Numbered from the stretch's first letter, positions 23,519 through 30,132 are shown. The stretch is DNA of 30,132 nucleotides from CFX5 sp964568485 (GCA_964568485.1 CAZMRA010000030.1:1-30132), one strand, 5' to 3'. Notes: generated by a model not told the origin, from the sequence alone. Program-made: numbers and translations.

Positions 23519-23547
23519 TTGACAGGCTAGTAAGCCTTTGGCATGAT
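23519..23547 (+). promoter_or_regulatory. Promoter of padR with embedded inverted repeat
   Basis: TTGACA (23519-23524), a 17-nt spacer and CATGAT (23542-23547). The spacer contains AGGCT-AGTA-AGCCT (23524-23537), an inverted repeat in the position expected for an autorepressor. PadR proteins commonly repress their own promoter, but binding here is inferred. Confidence 0.6.
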
Positions 23548-23608
23548 GGGCCGGTGTGAATGTATACCAAAGAAGCTGTCAGTTGGAACCGCATCAAAAA
23601 CCAACGCT

Positions 23609-24151
23609 ATGCCCCGTCGCAAAGAACCCTTAACGCTTGAATATGCCTTGCTTGGCTTTTTGCGGGCTGGCCCTGCCCATGCCTACGAGATCCACCAGCG
23701 CTTGGCGCAGACCGAAGTGGTTGGCTTGGTCTGGCACCTCAAACAGCGACAATTGTATGCGCTGCTTGAACGGCTCGAAGCAGAAGGCTATATCAAAGGC
23801 ACGACCGAACCTCAAGGGAATCGCCCGCCTCGTCGAGTCTTGGCCCTGACAGCGAGCGGGGAGGCTCGCTTCCAACAATGGTTAAGCCAGCCGGTAGATC
23901 ATGGGCGCGACTTTCGCCAGGAGTTTATGGCCAAACTCTATTTTGCTCATCTCCAAGGCGCAGCCAGGGTAAACACGTTGATCGAGCAGCAGCGCCAAGT
24001 CTGCCAGCAGCAGCTGAGCGTCTTTCAGCGTCAGCTGGCTACCATCCCCCCAGAGCGCCCACTCGACCGGCTGGTATGGCAATTCCGGCAAGATCAAATG
24101 GTCATGATTCTGGCCTGGTTAGAAACTTGTAGAGCCTTGCTAACGCTCTGA
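23609..24151 (+). CDS. PadR-family transcriptional regulator
   Basis: The roughly 180-residue PadR protein has a winged helix: LEYALLGFLRAGPAHAYEIHQRL, then LKQRQLYALLERLEAEGYIKG, where the turn and the recognition helix lie, and a wing with PPRRVLALTASGEARFQQWL. A C-terminal helical region (about 95-180, QQRQVCQQQLSVFQRQL) is for dimerisation. The frame is open from 23543, but that start falls in the promoter's -10 region; ATG 23609 begins MPRRKEPLTLEYALLGF, the usual N-terminus. No clear ribosome-binding site precedes it, which is unusual. It is divergent from the Mo operon and convergent with the sugar permease genes; either could be a target. Effector unknown. Confidence 0.85.
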   Translation: MPRRKEPLTLEYALLGFLRAGPAHAYEIHQRLAQTEVVGLVWHLKQRQLYALLERLEAEGYIKGTTEPQGNRPPRRVLALTASGEARFQQWLSQPVDHGRDFRQEFMAKLYFAHLQGAARVNTLIEQQRQVCQQQLSVFQRQLATIPPERPLDRLVWQFRQDQMVMILAWLETCRALLTL

Positions 24152-24171
24152 ACGCTTGCCCCATCATCGAC

Positions 24172-25062
24172 TCACCCCTTCACACCCGTAATCACAACGC
24201 CTTGGATGAAGAGGCGCTGTGCGAGAAAGAAGACGATCAGCATCGGCAATAAGGCTAAGGTGGCGGCGGCCATCATTAGCGCAAAGTTGGCATACTGTTC
24301 GCTGCGGAAGGTGGCAATCCCCATGGCCACGGGGAACTTGTTCTGGCTCTGCAGATAGATCAGCGGATAGAGCAGATCGTTCCAATAATAAAAGAAGGAG
24401 AAGATCGCCACGGTGATCAATGCGGGGCGTGCCAGGGGCAGGAAAATTCGCCAGTAGATCCCCAAGGATGAGCAGCCGTCAATCCGGGCAGCATCTTCCA
24501 GCTCGATGGGGATGCCGAGGAAAAATTGACGCAACAAAAAGGTATAAAATGGTTGCGCAAAATAGGCCGGTACCAGAATCGGCAGGTAGGTATCGAGCCA
24601 ACCAAGCCACTTAAAGAGCATAAAATGGGGAATCATCGTTACCCAAGCGGGCACCATCAATGTGCTCAGCATCACCAGGAAGAGCACATTACGGCCCGGG
24701 AAGCGCATCCGCGCAAAGCTGTAGGCCGCCAGCGAGCTGCCCAACAAATTCCCAATAATCGCAACGATGCTGATGTAGGCACTGTTATAGAGGTAACGCG
24801 CAAAGGGTACGTTCTTAAAGACGTCGACATAGTTACTCCACACCAATTCGCTGGGAATCCAGCGGATCGGGTAGACGTATACCTCATCCAGCGGCTTCAA
24901 ACTGGTGCTCACCATCCAGACGAGCGGGATCATTAAGACCACGGTACCAGCCAACAGGAGGGCGTAGATCATAACTAACGACAGTTGGCGCTGCTGGCGC
25001 ATGCCCATGCCTGTGCGTATCGCACTGTGCTGGTACTGAGGTGCAGTGGATACGTTCTTCAT
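24172..25062 (-). CDS. Sugar ABC transporter permease, MalG/CUT1 type
   Basis: The 296-residue second permease of a carbohydrate uptake importer (CUT1) has six membrane helices. The first is LSLVMIYALLLAGTVVLMIPLVWMV, followed by SLKPLDEVY and the EAA loop EDAARIDGCSSLGIYWRIFLPLARP, the MalG-type coupling motif. It ends GVVITGVKG, the typical C-terminus of this family. Its ATG overlaps the stop of the first permease by four bases (ATGA), so the two subunits are translationally coupled. No ATPase gene follows. Confidence 0.94.
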   Translation of the reverse strand: MKNVSTAPQYQHSAIRTGMGMRQQRQLSLVMIYALLLAGTVVLMIPLVWMVSTSLKPLDEVYVYPIRWIPSELVWSNYVDVFKNVPFARYLYNSAYISIVAIIGNLLGSSLAAYSFARMRFPGRNVLFLVMLSTLMVPAWVTMIPHFMLFKWLGWLDTYLPILVPAYFAQPFYTFLLRQFFLGIPIELEDAARIDGCSSLGIYWRIFLPLARPALITVAIFSFFYYWNDLLYPLIYLQSQNKFPVAMGIATFRSEQYANFALMMAAATLALLPMLIVFFLAQRLFIQGVVITGVKG

Positions 25063-25970
25063 GTTGATTCTGCCTTTTCACCTGCATAATAGACCCACCG
25101 TCGCGCGGAGCTAAAGACCAGCGCCGTCAATAACATGATCACCAGGAATAAGACCCAGGCTAAGGCTGAGGCATATCCAAGTCGTAGCGAACGGAAGGTC
25201 GTGTAATAAATATTCAGGCTGAAGAAATAGGTGCCATAATTGGGGCCACCTTGGGTCATGATGTAGGCGGTGGTAAAGATCTGGAAGGTGGCAATCAGGC
25301 CGGTGACCAGGTTAAAGAAGAGCGTGGGGGTCATCAAGGGAATGGTAATTGACCAGAAGCGGCGCCACCCATTGGCCCCATCAATATCAGCGGCTTCGTA
25401 TAGCTCTGTGGGGATCGACTGTAGCCCAGCTAGGTAGATGATCATACTCCCGCCGACGCCCCACAACCCCATAATGATGAAGGCGACTAGCACCCATCTA
25501 GAATTATTGAGCCAGGCGATCGGTTCAACCCCAAAGAGACCAATTAGGCTGTTGAGTACCCCATATTCACGGTGGAAAACGAATTGCCAAAGCACCGCCA
25601 CGGCCACGCCAGTCATCACCGAAGGTAAATAGTAGATGGTGCGGAACAAGGTGATGCCCGGAACCTTTTGGTTCATCAGCATGGCAATGCCAAAGCCAAA
25701 GACCAACCCCAAGGGCAAGAAGCCCGCTGCATACAGCACCGTCACTTTGAATGATTGCCAGAAGAGCGGATCATCCGTGAACATGCGCTGAAAATTTTCC
25801 AGGCCGATCCATTGGGGGGAAGCAGCGCCTCGGTAATTGGTGAACCCCAAATAGAGCGATGCTAACAATGGGCCAAATTGAAAAGCCAAGAAACCAACCA
25901 ACCAGGGTAAGAGGAAGATGTACCCTTCAAATGCCTCGCGGCGAGCAAGTTTTGTACGCGGGAATGCCAT
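25059..25970 (-). CDS. Sugar ABC transporter permease, MalF/UgpA/CUT1 type
   Basis: The roughly 303-residue first permease has helices starting at EGYIFLLPWLVGFLAFQFGPLL, the conserved LGFTNY after helix 1, and the EAA loop YEAADIDGANGWRRFWSITIPLMTP. It ends with a basic tail. The frame is open to 26045, but that would include a perfect 13-bp hairpin. ATG 25970 (MAFPRTKLARREAFEGY) gives the family N-terminus and has GAGAGG upstream. Together with the sugar-binding protein upstream and the MalG-type permease downstream it forms a three-gene importer lacking an ATPase. Confidence 0.93.
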   Translation of the reverse strand: MAFPRTKLARREAFEGYIFLLPWLVGFLAFQFGPLLASLYLGFTNYRGAASPQWIGLENFQRMFTDDPLFWQSFKVTVLYAAGFLPLGLVFGFGIAMLMNQKVPGITLFRTIYYLPSVMTGVAVAVLWQFVFHREYGVLNSLIGLFGVEPIAWLNNSRWVLVAFIIMGLWGVGGSMIIYLAGLQSIPTELYEAADIDGANGWRRFWSITIPLMTPTLFFNLVTGLIATFQIFTTAYIMTQGGPNYGTYFFSLNIYYTTFRSLRLGYASALAWVLFLVIMLLTALVFSSARRWVYYAGEKAEST

Positions 25971-25997
25971 AACCCCAGCCTCTCGAATTGGGTGAGC

Positions 25998-26034
25998 AGG
26001 TGATTGGGGCGTTATCACAATGCCCCAATCACCT
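25998..26034 (-). other. Perfect hairpin between sugar-binding protein and permease genes
   Basis: AGGTGATTGGGGC and GCCCCAATCACCT pair perfectly over 13 bp with an 11-nt loop. It lies 62 nt after the sugar-binding-protein stop and 27 nt before the permease start on the minus strand. There is no T tract in the transcribed direction, so it probably protects the upstream transcript rather than terminating it. Inferred. Confidence 0.7.
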
Positions 26035-26096
26035 TTCTTTACCAACTGACGCTGCGCAGGTACGCTCTTGCGTAGCGTGAGCTCCCAAATTCGCCT

Positions 26097-27416
26097 TTAT
26101 ATACCCGACTGGGCGATGATGCCGTTGATCTCTTCTTGGAATTGGGCCAACGTAGCACCGACATCCGTGCTCCCTTCGCCACCGTTGAGCAAGGGGACAA
26201 TGCGGTTACTCCAGGCTACGTCAAAATCTTTCCAATAGAGCGGGAAGGGATGCGCCCAAGCATCGGCCATCTGCTCGGCGAAGATTTCTACATTCTTCGG
26301 CGGCAAGTCTGAACGGCTGGCTGCGTCATTCCACGCCTGGACTGAGGATTGGCGGCCTGGAATGCTGCGTACTGGTTCGGAGATCAGCAGGTTGGTCGAT
26401 TCGGTACTGGTCAGGTGAACATTAAATAGCCAAGCCTCTTCCACGGCTGCGGAATTGCTGCCAATACCCCAGGCGCCGCCTGCAGCAGAGATAGCACGTC
26501 GACCCGTGCTGCCTTTGGGGAAGTAGGTTACGTCAAAGACAAATTGGTCGCCCACACTTTCGCGGCGGCCTTGGGTTGCCCATGAACCTTCAAAGGCCAT
26601 GGCCACGAGCCCGCTGGCGAAGGGATCCACACCCTGCGGCAAGGCCCCCGCTTCGGGATAGATACCCGCGTCGCGCTGGGCGACAAAGAATTCGAACGTT
26701 TCGCGGTTCTGGGGCGAATCGATGATGCACTCTTTAAAATCTTCACTAAAGAGCGCACCGCCATTGGCATACAGAATGCCAATCCAGACCCATGACCAGG
26801 GCTGGACGGCCATCCCCCAGCGAGTGGTGGTATCGCCATCTTTGGTCACGAGTTGGGAGGCGACTTCGAACAGCTGCGTCCAGTCCCAGTCGCCAGTTGG
26901 TTCGGGAATGCCAGCTTCATCGAGGATGTCTTTGTTATAGACAATGCCGATATTCGAGAAGTCGTAGGGTAGGGCATAGAGATCACCTTCGTAGGTCATC
27001 TGCGCGACTTCTGCCGGCCAGAAATCCTCGACATCAATCTTGTCTCGATCGATGAAAGGCTGCAAGTTAACGGTCCATCCCAAACTGGCAAAGGGTACAA
27101 CATCAAAGGTGCGCGTGTAGAAAACGTCGGGCAAACTGCCACCGACACCCTGGGTGTTGATCGAGTTATAATACTCGTCGCCATTGGGGATGTTGAGAAT
27201 ATCGATTTTGATATTCGGATTGGCATCCATAAAGTTTTGGGCCACCGTCTCAAAGTTCGGCATCTCGACCGAGCTATGATTGGTCACCCAGCGCAGGGTG
27301 GTGACATCCCCTGCTGGTGCACTTTCGCCGTCACTGCTCGCGGCTGGCTGTCCGCTGCCGACAGGTGCACAGGCAACGGCGGCCATTGTCAAACCGGAAA
27401 CGCCAGCCAAACGCAA
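26097..27416 (-). CDS. Sugar-binding lipoprotein (family 1 solute-binding protein), N-terminus interrupted
   Basis: The 439 codons from TTG 27416 encode a family 1 extracellular solute-binding protein, the receptor for the CUT1 permeases downstream. The core (LRWVTNHSSVEMPNFETVAQ, then NPNIKIDILNIPNGDEYY, ALPYDFSNIGIVYNKDI, AFEGSWATQG) is intact. The lipobox is VAC (C16 counted from this TTG). In the same frame the code continues upstream to an ATG with an ideal ribosome-binding site, but an in-frame TGA (27426-27428) intervenes (see separate entry). The TTG itself has no ribosome-binding site, so either the protein is made by reinitiation with a short signal peptide or expression is impaired. 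The substrate is unknown. Confidence 0.88.
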   Translation of the reverse strand: MRLAGVSGLTMAAVACAPVGSGQPAASSDGESAPAGDVTTLRWVTNHSSVEMPNFETVAQNFMDANPNIKIDILNIPNGDEYYNSINTQGVGGSLPDVFYTRTFDVVPFASLGWTVNLQPFIDRDKIDVEDFWPAEVAQMTYEGDLYALPYDFSNIGIVYNKDILDEAGIPEPTGDWDWTQLFEVASQLVTKDGDTTTRWGMAVQPWSWVWIGILYANGGALFSEDFKECIIDSPQNRETFEFFVAQRDAGIYPEAGALPQGVDPFASGLVAMAFEGSWATQGRRESVGDQFVFDVTYFPKGSTGRRAISAAGGAWGIGSNSAAVEEAWLFNVHLTSTESTNLLISEPVRSIPGRQSSVQAWNDAASRSDLPPKNVEIFAEQMADAWAHPFPLYWKDFDVAWSNRIVPLLNGGEGSTDVGATLAQFQEEINGIIAQSGI

Positions 27417-27461
27417 AAATTGGCGTCAGCTCAGACCTTCACGCAAGAACCCCGTATCCAT
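27417..27461 (-). other. Disrupted Tat signal segment of the sugar-binding protein
   Basis: From ATG 27461, preceded by GAGGAGG, the codons read M D T G F L R E G L S, then TGA, then R Q F L R L A G V S G. If the TGA were CGA (Arg), the result is SRRQFLRLAG, a canonical twin-arginine signal followed by a lipobox VAC. One C-to-T change in the first Arg codon explains everything. Other genes here end in TGA (nfo, the DppB-type permease), so TGA is a real stop codon. A sequencing error or a true nonsense mutation cannot be told apart by eye. Confidence 0.8.
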
Positions 27462-27579
27462 TCAATTCCTCCTCAGGTTGAAAGAAGTAGTTTGCCATCG
27501 AGTAGACAGATCATTGCGATGGCAGCGCGCCGAGAGGGTCCGGTGATGCGCCGCCACGTCAATTACACAAAGGATTTTA

Positions 27580-27614
27580 CTGAGGGATATCACTAGTTTG
27601 GCGATATCCCTCAG
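27580..27614. repeat. 12-bp inverted repeat upstream of the sugar-binding protein gene
   Basis: CTGAGGGATATC (27580-27591) and GATATCCCTCAG (27603-27614) are perfect complements with an 11-nt spacer. The element lies 69 nt past the dioxygenase-family stop codon and about 120 nt before the sugar-binding-protein start. It could terminate the first transcript or be an operator for the transporter; no T tract follows on the minus strand. Confidence 0.6.
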
Positions 27615-27682
27615 GCCATCGATTTGGGTTAGGAGCTTTTTTCTGTGTACTCAGTGGTTTAAGTGTATGTTACAACTTCAAA

Positions 27683-28447
27683 TTAGTCGACATCCAGAAT
27701 CCAACGTGCGGCCGGGGAGAGCCGTGCCGCAGTTTCTGGACGCAGATACTTCCGCTGGTCGGTTTGCTGCTTGAACTCACGAGCAATAAACGCCCCATGA
27801 TAGACCCGGCGTGTGCGATTGGTGCTGTTATGGCGGCTGCCATGCCAAGCATGGCCATTAAAGACAGCCACCGAGCCGGCCGGAGCTTCGAGATAGATCT
27901 CCTGCGGATGGGGGGCGGTGAGATCTTCTAGCTGATCGCGCGGGCTGCCAGGCCAAAGATGGCTACCCGGTACGACGCGAGTGGCCCCATTCTCTTTGCT
28001 GAAGTCGTCCAGCATCCACATGGAGTTGATCACGCTGAAGGTGGTGAGTTCACCGCGCTCGCCACCCCAATCGGGGTGCAGAGACTGTTGGCCGTAGCCA
28101 GGTAGCGGATCATGGCCATTCAGCGAGTGTAACTTGAAGGGGCGGTTGATGATATGCCGAGCCGCCGCCAACACCAATGGATGGGTATAAATCCGGTCGA
28201 ATACCTCGCCCTTGTTGACCAGATCAGCCAAGCGGCGGATACCCTTCATCTGGCTTACTTCGATGCCAGCTTGATCCCCCTCCTCGGCCATGAGTTGTTC
28301 AAATCGATTGCGCAATTCCTCCAACCAAACGGGATCAATCACATTGTGAAAGATGAGATAACCCTGTTCATCCAACTGCTTACGTTGTTGTTCGGTGAGT
28401 GTTTGGTCGGTCACTCCTAGCGCTTGCAGCGCTTCCTGCATATCCAT
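27683..28447 (-). CDS. Phytanoyl-CoA dioxygenase (PhyH)-family protein
   Basis: The 254-residue Fe(II)/2-oxoglutarate-dependent dioxygenase-like protein has the iron triad H124-x-D126 (SLHPDWGG) and H202 (AWHGSRHN), with an Arg a few residues later (TRRVYHG) to hold 2-oxoglutarate. The N-terminal EQGYLIFHNVIDP strand is typical. PhyH-family enzymes hydroxylate varied small molecules, so substrate is open. The ATG at 28447 has GAGGAG 6 nt upstream; the longer frame to 28504 is unlikely. It lies upstream of the sugar ABC importer on the same strand with a 221-bp gap, so a shared catabolic role is possible but unproven. Confidence 0.9.
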   Translation of the reverse strand: MDMQEALQALGVTDQTLTEQQRKQLDEQGYLIFHNVIDPVWLEELRNRFEQLMAEEGDQAGIEVSQMKGIRRLADLVNKGEVFDRIYTHPLVLAAARHIINRPFKLHSLNGHDPLPGYGQQSLHPDWGGERGELTTFSVINSMWMLDDFSKENGATRVVPGSHLWPGSPRDQLEDLTAPHPQEIYLEAPAGSVAVFNGHAWHGSRHNSTNRTRRVYHGAFIAREFKQQTDQRKYLRPETAARLSPAARWILDVD

Positions 28448-28490
28448 ACTTGCTCCTCTTATGCAGATGTTGAATTTGACACAGAAGTAG

Positions 28491-28516
28491 GCAAACTCAT
28501 TCAAGTTCGAGTTTGC
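28491..28516. promoter_or_regulatory. Inverted repeat, candidate operator of the dioxygenase gene
   Basis: GCAAACTC (28491-28498) and GAGTTTGC (28509-28516) are perfect 8-bp arms with a 10-nt spacer, about 44-69 nt upstream of the dioxygenase ATG, where a promoter would be expected. Confidence 0.45.
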
Positions 28517-28526
28517 GAAGAGCGGA

Positions 28527-28541
28527 CGCTATCTGATAGCG
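28527..28541. promoter_or_regulatory. 15-bp palindrome, second candidate operator
   Basis: CGCTATC-T-GATAGCG is a perfect palindrome around a single T, 10 bp beyond the first repeat. A typical helix-turn-helix regulator site in size and symmetry, but the regulator is unknown. Confidence 0.4.
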
Positions 28542-28754
28542 ACAATGAGCGTATCTTGAAACCGCTGGGCCCTGCTGATCGGTTGAGGCAGCATAGGCGA
28601 GTCACCATTGAGCTGAGTGATTGGGTTGCAAATTTTAGGAAGGGCAAATTGACACAGGTAAAGAGCCTAGCACGAAACTATATCGTCGTCAAATGTTATT
28701 GCTGTATATTGGTTACTGCCTATTTTATACCCACACCCCATTTCGGAAGCCTGT

Positions 28755-28783
28755 TTGTTGCGCTACTAAGCACTAGGTATAAT
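28755..28783 (+). promoter_or_regulatory. Promoter of the DUF1450-sulfatase operon
   Basis: TTGTTG (28755-28760), a 17-nt spacer and a perfect TATAAT (28778-28783). Transcription should start near 28790, giving a leader of about 30 nt with AAGGA (28810-28814) before the DUF1450 start. Confidence 0.7.
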
Positions 28784-28821
28784 GAGATTCCCTATCCTTG
28801 ACCCCACTTAAGGAATCCAGT

Positions 28822-29061
28822 ATGTGTAATGCGGTTGGCAGTAAGCAGCACGTTGTGATTAATTACTGTTTGAGTAATGTGACCGCCGAGACGCGTCGCC
28901 AGTTGCGCGGCCTCGAACATGTGGTGGTCGAGGATTTTTGTCTCCAACGCTGTGGTGATTGTTTCGCTGGCCCATTTTTGTTGATTGATGGCCAGCTCGT
29001 CAGCGGAGAATCGCACGCCCAGCTCATCCACGAATTGTCAATAAGGAGCCAGCCCGTATGA
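28822..29061 (+). CDS. DUF1450 (YuzB-like) cysteine-rich small protein
   Basis: The 79-residue protein matches the DUF1450 family (Bacillus YuzB). It has an early INYCLSN (C16), the central CLQRCGDC (C40, C44, C47) and FLLIDGQLVSGESHAQLIHEL at the end, equivalent to the FALVNGEVV.G.T..EL of the family. The spacing resembles thioredoxin-like ferredoxin folds, so metal or cluster binding by the four Cys is plausible but unproven. ATG 28822 has AAGGA 7 nt upstream; an upstream in-frame start at 28798 lies too close to the transcription start. Its stop codon overlaps the sulfatase start (ATGA), so the two are translationally coupled. Confidence 0.8.
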   Translation: MCNAVGSKQHVVINYCLSNVTAETRRQLRGLEHVVVEDFCLQRCGDCFAGPFLLIDGQLVSGESHAQLIHELSIRSQPV

Positions 29062-30132
29062 ATGTCTTATTCATCTCGATTGACAGCCTCAACCGCCATT
29101 TCCTCAAGGCCTATGGCCAGCCGATTGAATTGGATGTGCAGACGCCCAACTTGGACCGCTTTGCCCAGCGCGCGGCGATTTTTGATACTCATTACACAGG
29201 GAGTTTGCCCTGTATGCCGGCCCGGCGCGAATTTTTTGCGGGTATCCAAGAATTTCTCTGGCGGCCGTGGGGGCCCATCGAGCCATTTGATGTGACCGCG
29301 GCCCGCGCCGCGCGCATTGCCGGTGCAGTGACGCAACTTATCACCGACCACTATCACTTTTTCCAGCATGGGAGCCACGGTTATTACGAGGATTATCACG
29401 GCTTTGAGTTTATCCGTGGCCATGAGCTTGATGCATGGCAGACGGCCCCGCGCCAGCCTGACCCCGCCCTGTTGCGGCAGATCGGCGCGCGTGACCCGGA
29501 CAGTCTGCAATTTATGAATCGGGCAGTCTATGCGCGGAATGTGGCCAGCTTTACGCGTGAAGAGGATTTCTTCGCCCCCAAGGTCTTCCAGGCTACCGCG
29601 GATTGGCTGGACCGCAACTACGAGCATCCCAAATGGTTCTGTGCGGTTGACAGTTTTGATGTCCACGAGCCCTTTCACTGCCCCGAACCCTACGCCTCCA
29701 TGTACACCGACGAAGATCCGCGTGATCCTGAATTGATGAATTGGCCCTACTATGGACGGATTGAGGAGGGGCAGAGCAAGCTGAGTGAACGGCAAGTGGC
29801 CTTTGTGCGCTCCCAATTCGCTGGCAAAGTCACCATGGTGGATCGCTGGCTGGGCCATGTCTTCGAGCAGCTCGACCAGCACAAGCTATGGGACAATACC
29901 ATGGTGATCATCACCGCGGACCATGGCCACTTCTTGGGCGATCACGGCTGGATGGGCAAACCCAACGCACCGCTGTACAACACCCTCTGCCACATCCCGC
30001 TGATGATCTGGCACCCCGATAGCCCCCACCAGGGACAACGGATCAGCGCGCTGACCGCAACGGTGGATATTTATGCCACCATGCTCGAAGCACTGGGCGC
30101 CGCGGTGCCCGGCCATGTGCATAGCCGCAGCT
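29058..30132 (+). CDS. Type I sulfatase (partial, runs off the window)
   Basis: The reading frame starts at ATG 29058, which overlaps the DUF1450 stop codon, with AAGGAG (29043-29048) before it. It stays open for 358 codons to the window edge. The N-terminus MNVLFISIDSLNRHF has the metal-site Asp D9. The activation motif is C52-M-P-A-R56, so C52 would be turned into formylglycine by a maturase. A metal-binding segment ITADHGHFLGDHGW occurs near residues 285-300. Such enzymes hydrolyse sulfate or, in related groups, phosphonate esters; the substrate is unknown. No signal peptide is present, so it should be cytoplasmic. The C-terminus lies beyond position 30132. Confidence 0.9.
   Translation, partial: MNVLFISIDSLNRHFLKAYGQPIELDVQTPNLDRFAQRAAIFDTHYTGSLPCMPARREFFAGIQEFLWRPWGPIEPFDVTAARAARIAGAVTQLITDHYHFFQHGSHGYYEDYHGFEFIRGHELDAWQTAPRQPDPALLRQIGARDPDSLQFMNRAVYARNVASFTREEDFFAPKVFQATADWLDRNYEHPKWFCAVDSFDVHEPFHCPEPYASMYTDEDPRDPELMNWPYYGRIEEGQSKLSERQVAFVRSQFAGKVTMVDRWLGHVFEQLDQHKLWDNTMVIITADHGHFLGDHGWMGKPNAPLYNTLCHIPLMIWHPDSPHQGQRISALTATVDIYATMLEALGAAVPGHVHSRS

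Larger units (their letters stand above)
23222..23608. other. Gene-free divergent regulatory region with two promoters
   Basis: A 387-bp gap between the minus-strand Mo operon and padR. The left half (about 23290-23420) is AT-rich and has the Mo promoter; the right half holds the padR promoter and a short palindrome CACCGGTG (23481-23488). No gene is convincing on either strand, including the open frame at 23231-23500 on the minus strand. No molybdenum-cofactor riboswitch was recognised. Confidence 0.6.
28448..28821. other. Gene-free region between dioxygenase and DUF1450 genes
   Basis: This divergent gap of 374 bp has two strong inverted repeats near the dioxygenase side (28491-28516 and 28527-28541), and a promoter at 28755-28783 on the other side. 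The right half is AT-rich. An open frame on the plus strand at 28424-28801 lacks a ribosome-binding site and family resemblance and is not supported. Confidence 0.55.

Noticed and set aside
27426..27428. Selenocysteine or reassigned UGA at the in-frame TGA of the sugar-binding protein
   Set aside because: An Arg codon one substitution away restores a Tat motif, no selenocysteine insertion stem was seen downstream, and other genes here use TGA as a stop.
28424..28801. Open frame of 125 codons on the plus strand over the dioxygenase upstream region
   Set aside because: It covers palindromes and promoter elements, overlaps the dioxygenase 5' end, lacks a ribosome-binding site and has no family resemblance.

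Overview
The window is about 30 kb of protein-dense bacterial chromosome with roughly 27 genes, short intergenic gaps and mixed strands. Gene content and style suggest a member of the Chloroflexota (Anaerolineae/Caldilineae/Ardenticatenia-like). The clues are many solute-binding lipoproteins with Ala/Pro/Ser-rich linkers after the lipobox, a Tat-type lipoprotein signal on a sugar-binding protein, and carbohydrate and peptide ABC operons next to HpcH-type aldolase, Gfo/Idh/MocA and TIM-barrel isomerase genes. The taxonomic call is inference; there is no rRNA or other marker here. I saw no tRNA, rRNA, CRISPR array, insertion sequence or phage gene.

Layout. (1) 1-3.4 kb: housekeeping genes. tsaB (tRNA t6A synthesis, minus) is divergent from nfo (endonuclease IV). 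A small membrane protein gene overlaps the nfo 3' end antiparallel, followed by a DUF4392/D-glutamate-cyclase-like gene with a clear terminator. (2) 3.38-6.56 kb: a self-contained copper-efflux operon, csoR-copZ-copA, with a textbook promoter, a C-tract/G-tract CsoR-type operator at the start of the transcript, an intercistronic hairpin before copA and a strong terminator. (3) 6.6-14 kb: small catabolic or accessory genes. These are a divergent HpcH/HpaI-type aldolase, a YdjC deacetylase with an alpha/beta hydrolase, a YhhN-like membrane protein with a rhodanese lipoprotein, a methyltransferase with a Gfo/Idh/MocA oxidoreductase, and a divergent sugar-phosphate isomerase-like TIM barrel. A 58-nt near-perfect hairpin and about 580 bp without genes follow. 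(4) 14.6-20.7 kb: a complete five-gene peptide/nickel-type ABC importer (binding protein, two permeases, two ATPases) with a strong hairpin after the binding-protein gene. (5) 20.7-23.3 kb, minus strand: a molybdenum module (small Mo-cofactor oxidoreductase, modA, modB; no modC) with its own promoter, divergent from a PadR-family regulator. (6) 24.2-28.5 kb, minus strand: a phytanoyl-CoA-dioxygenase-family gene, then a sugar-binding protein gene and two CUT1 permease genes without an ATPase. (7) 28.75-30.13 kb: a promoter, a DUF1450 gene and a type I sulfatase that overlaps it by ATGA and runs off the end of the window.

The points most worth checking are: an in-frame TGA exactly where the first arginine of a twin-arginine signal should be in the sugar-binding protein; the C10-A-G6 CsoR operator under the csoR promoter; a second, cysteine-free metal-binding domain in CopA; the mod cluster that couples uptake to a Mo enzyme but lacks its ATPase; matching hairpins between binding-protein and permease genes in two unrelated ABC operons; an HpaI-like aldolase with Cys where the family has its catalytic Arg; and the translationally coupled DUF1450-sulfatase pair.

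I did not find a clearly new multi-gene defence or mobile system. The candidates above are variations on known families, and each is stated with its basis.
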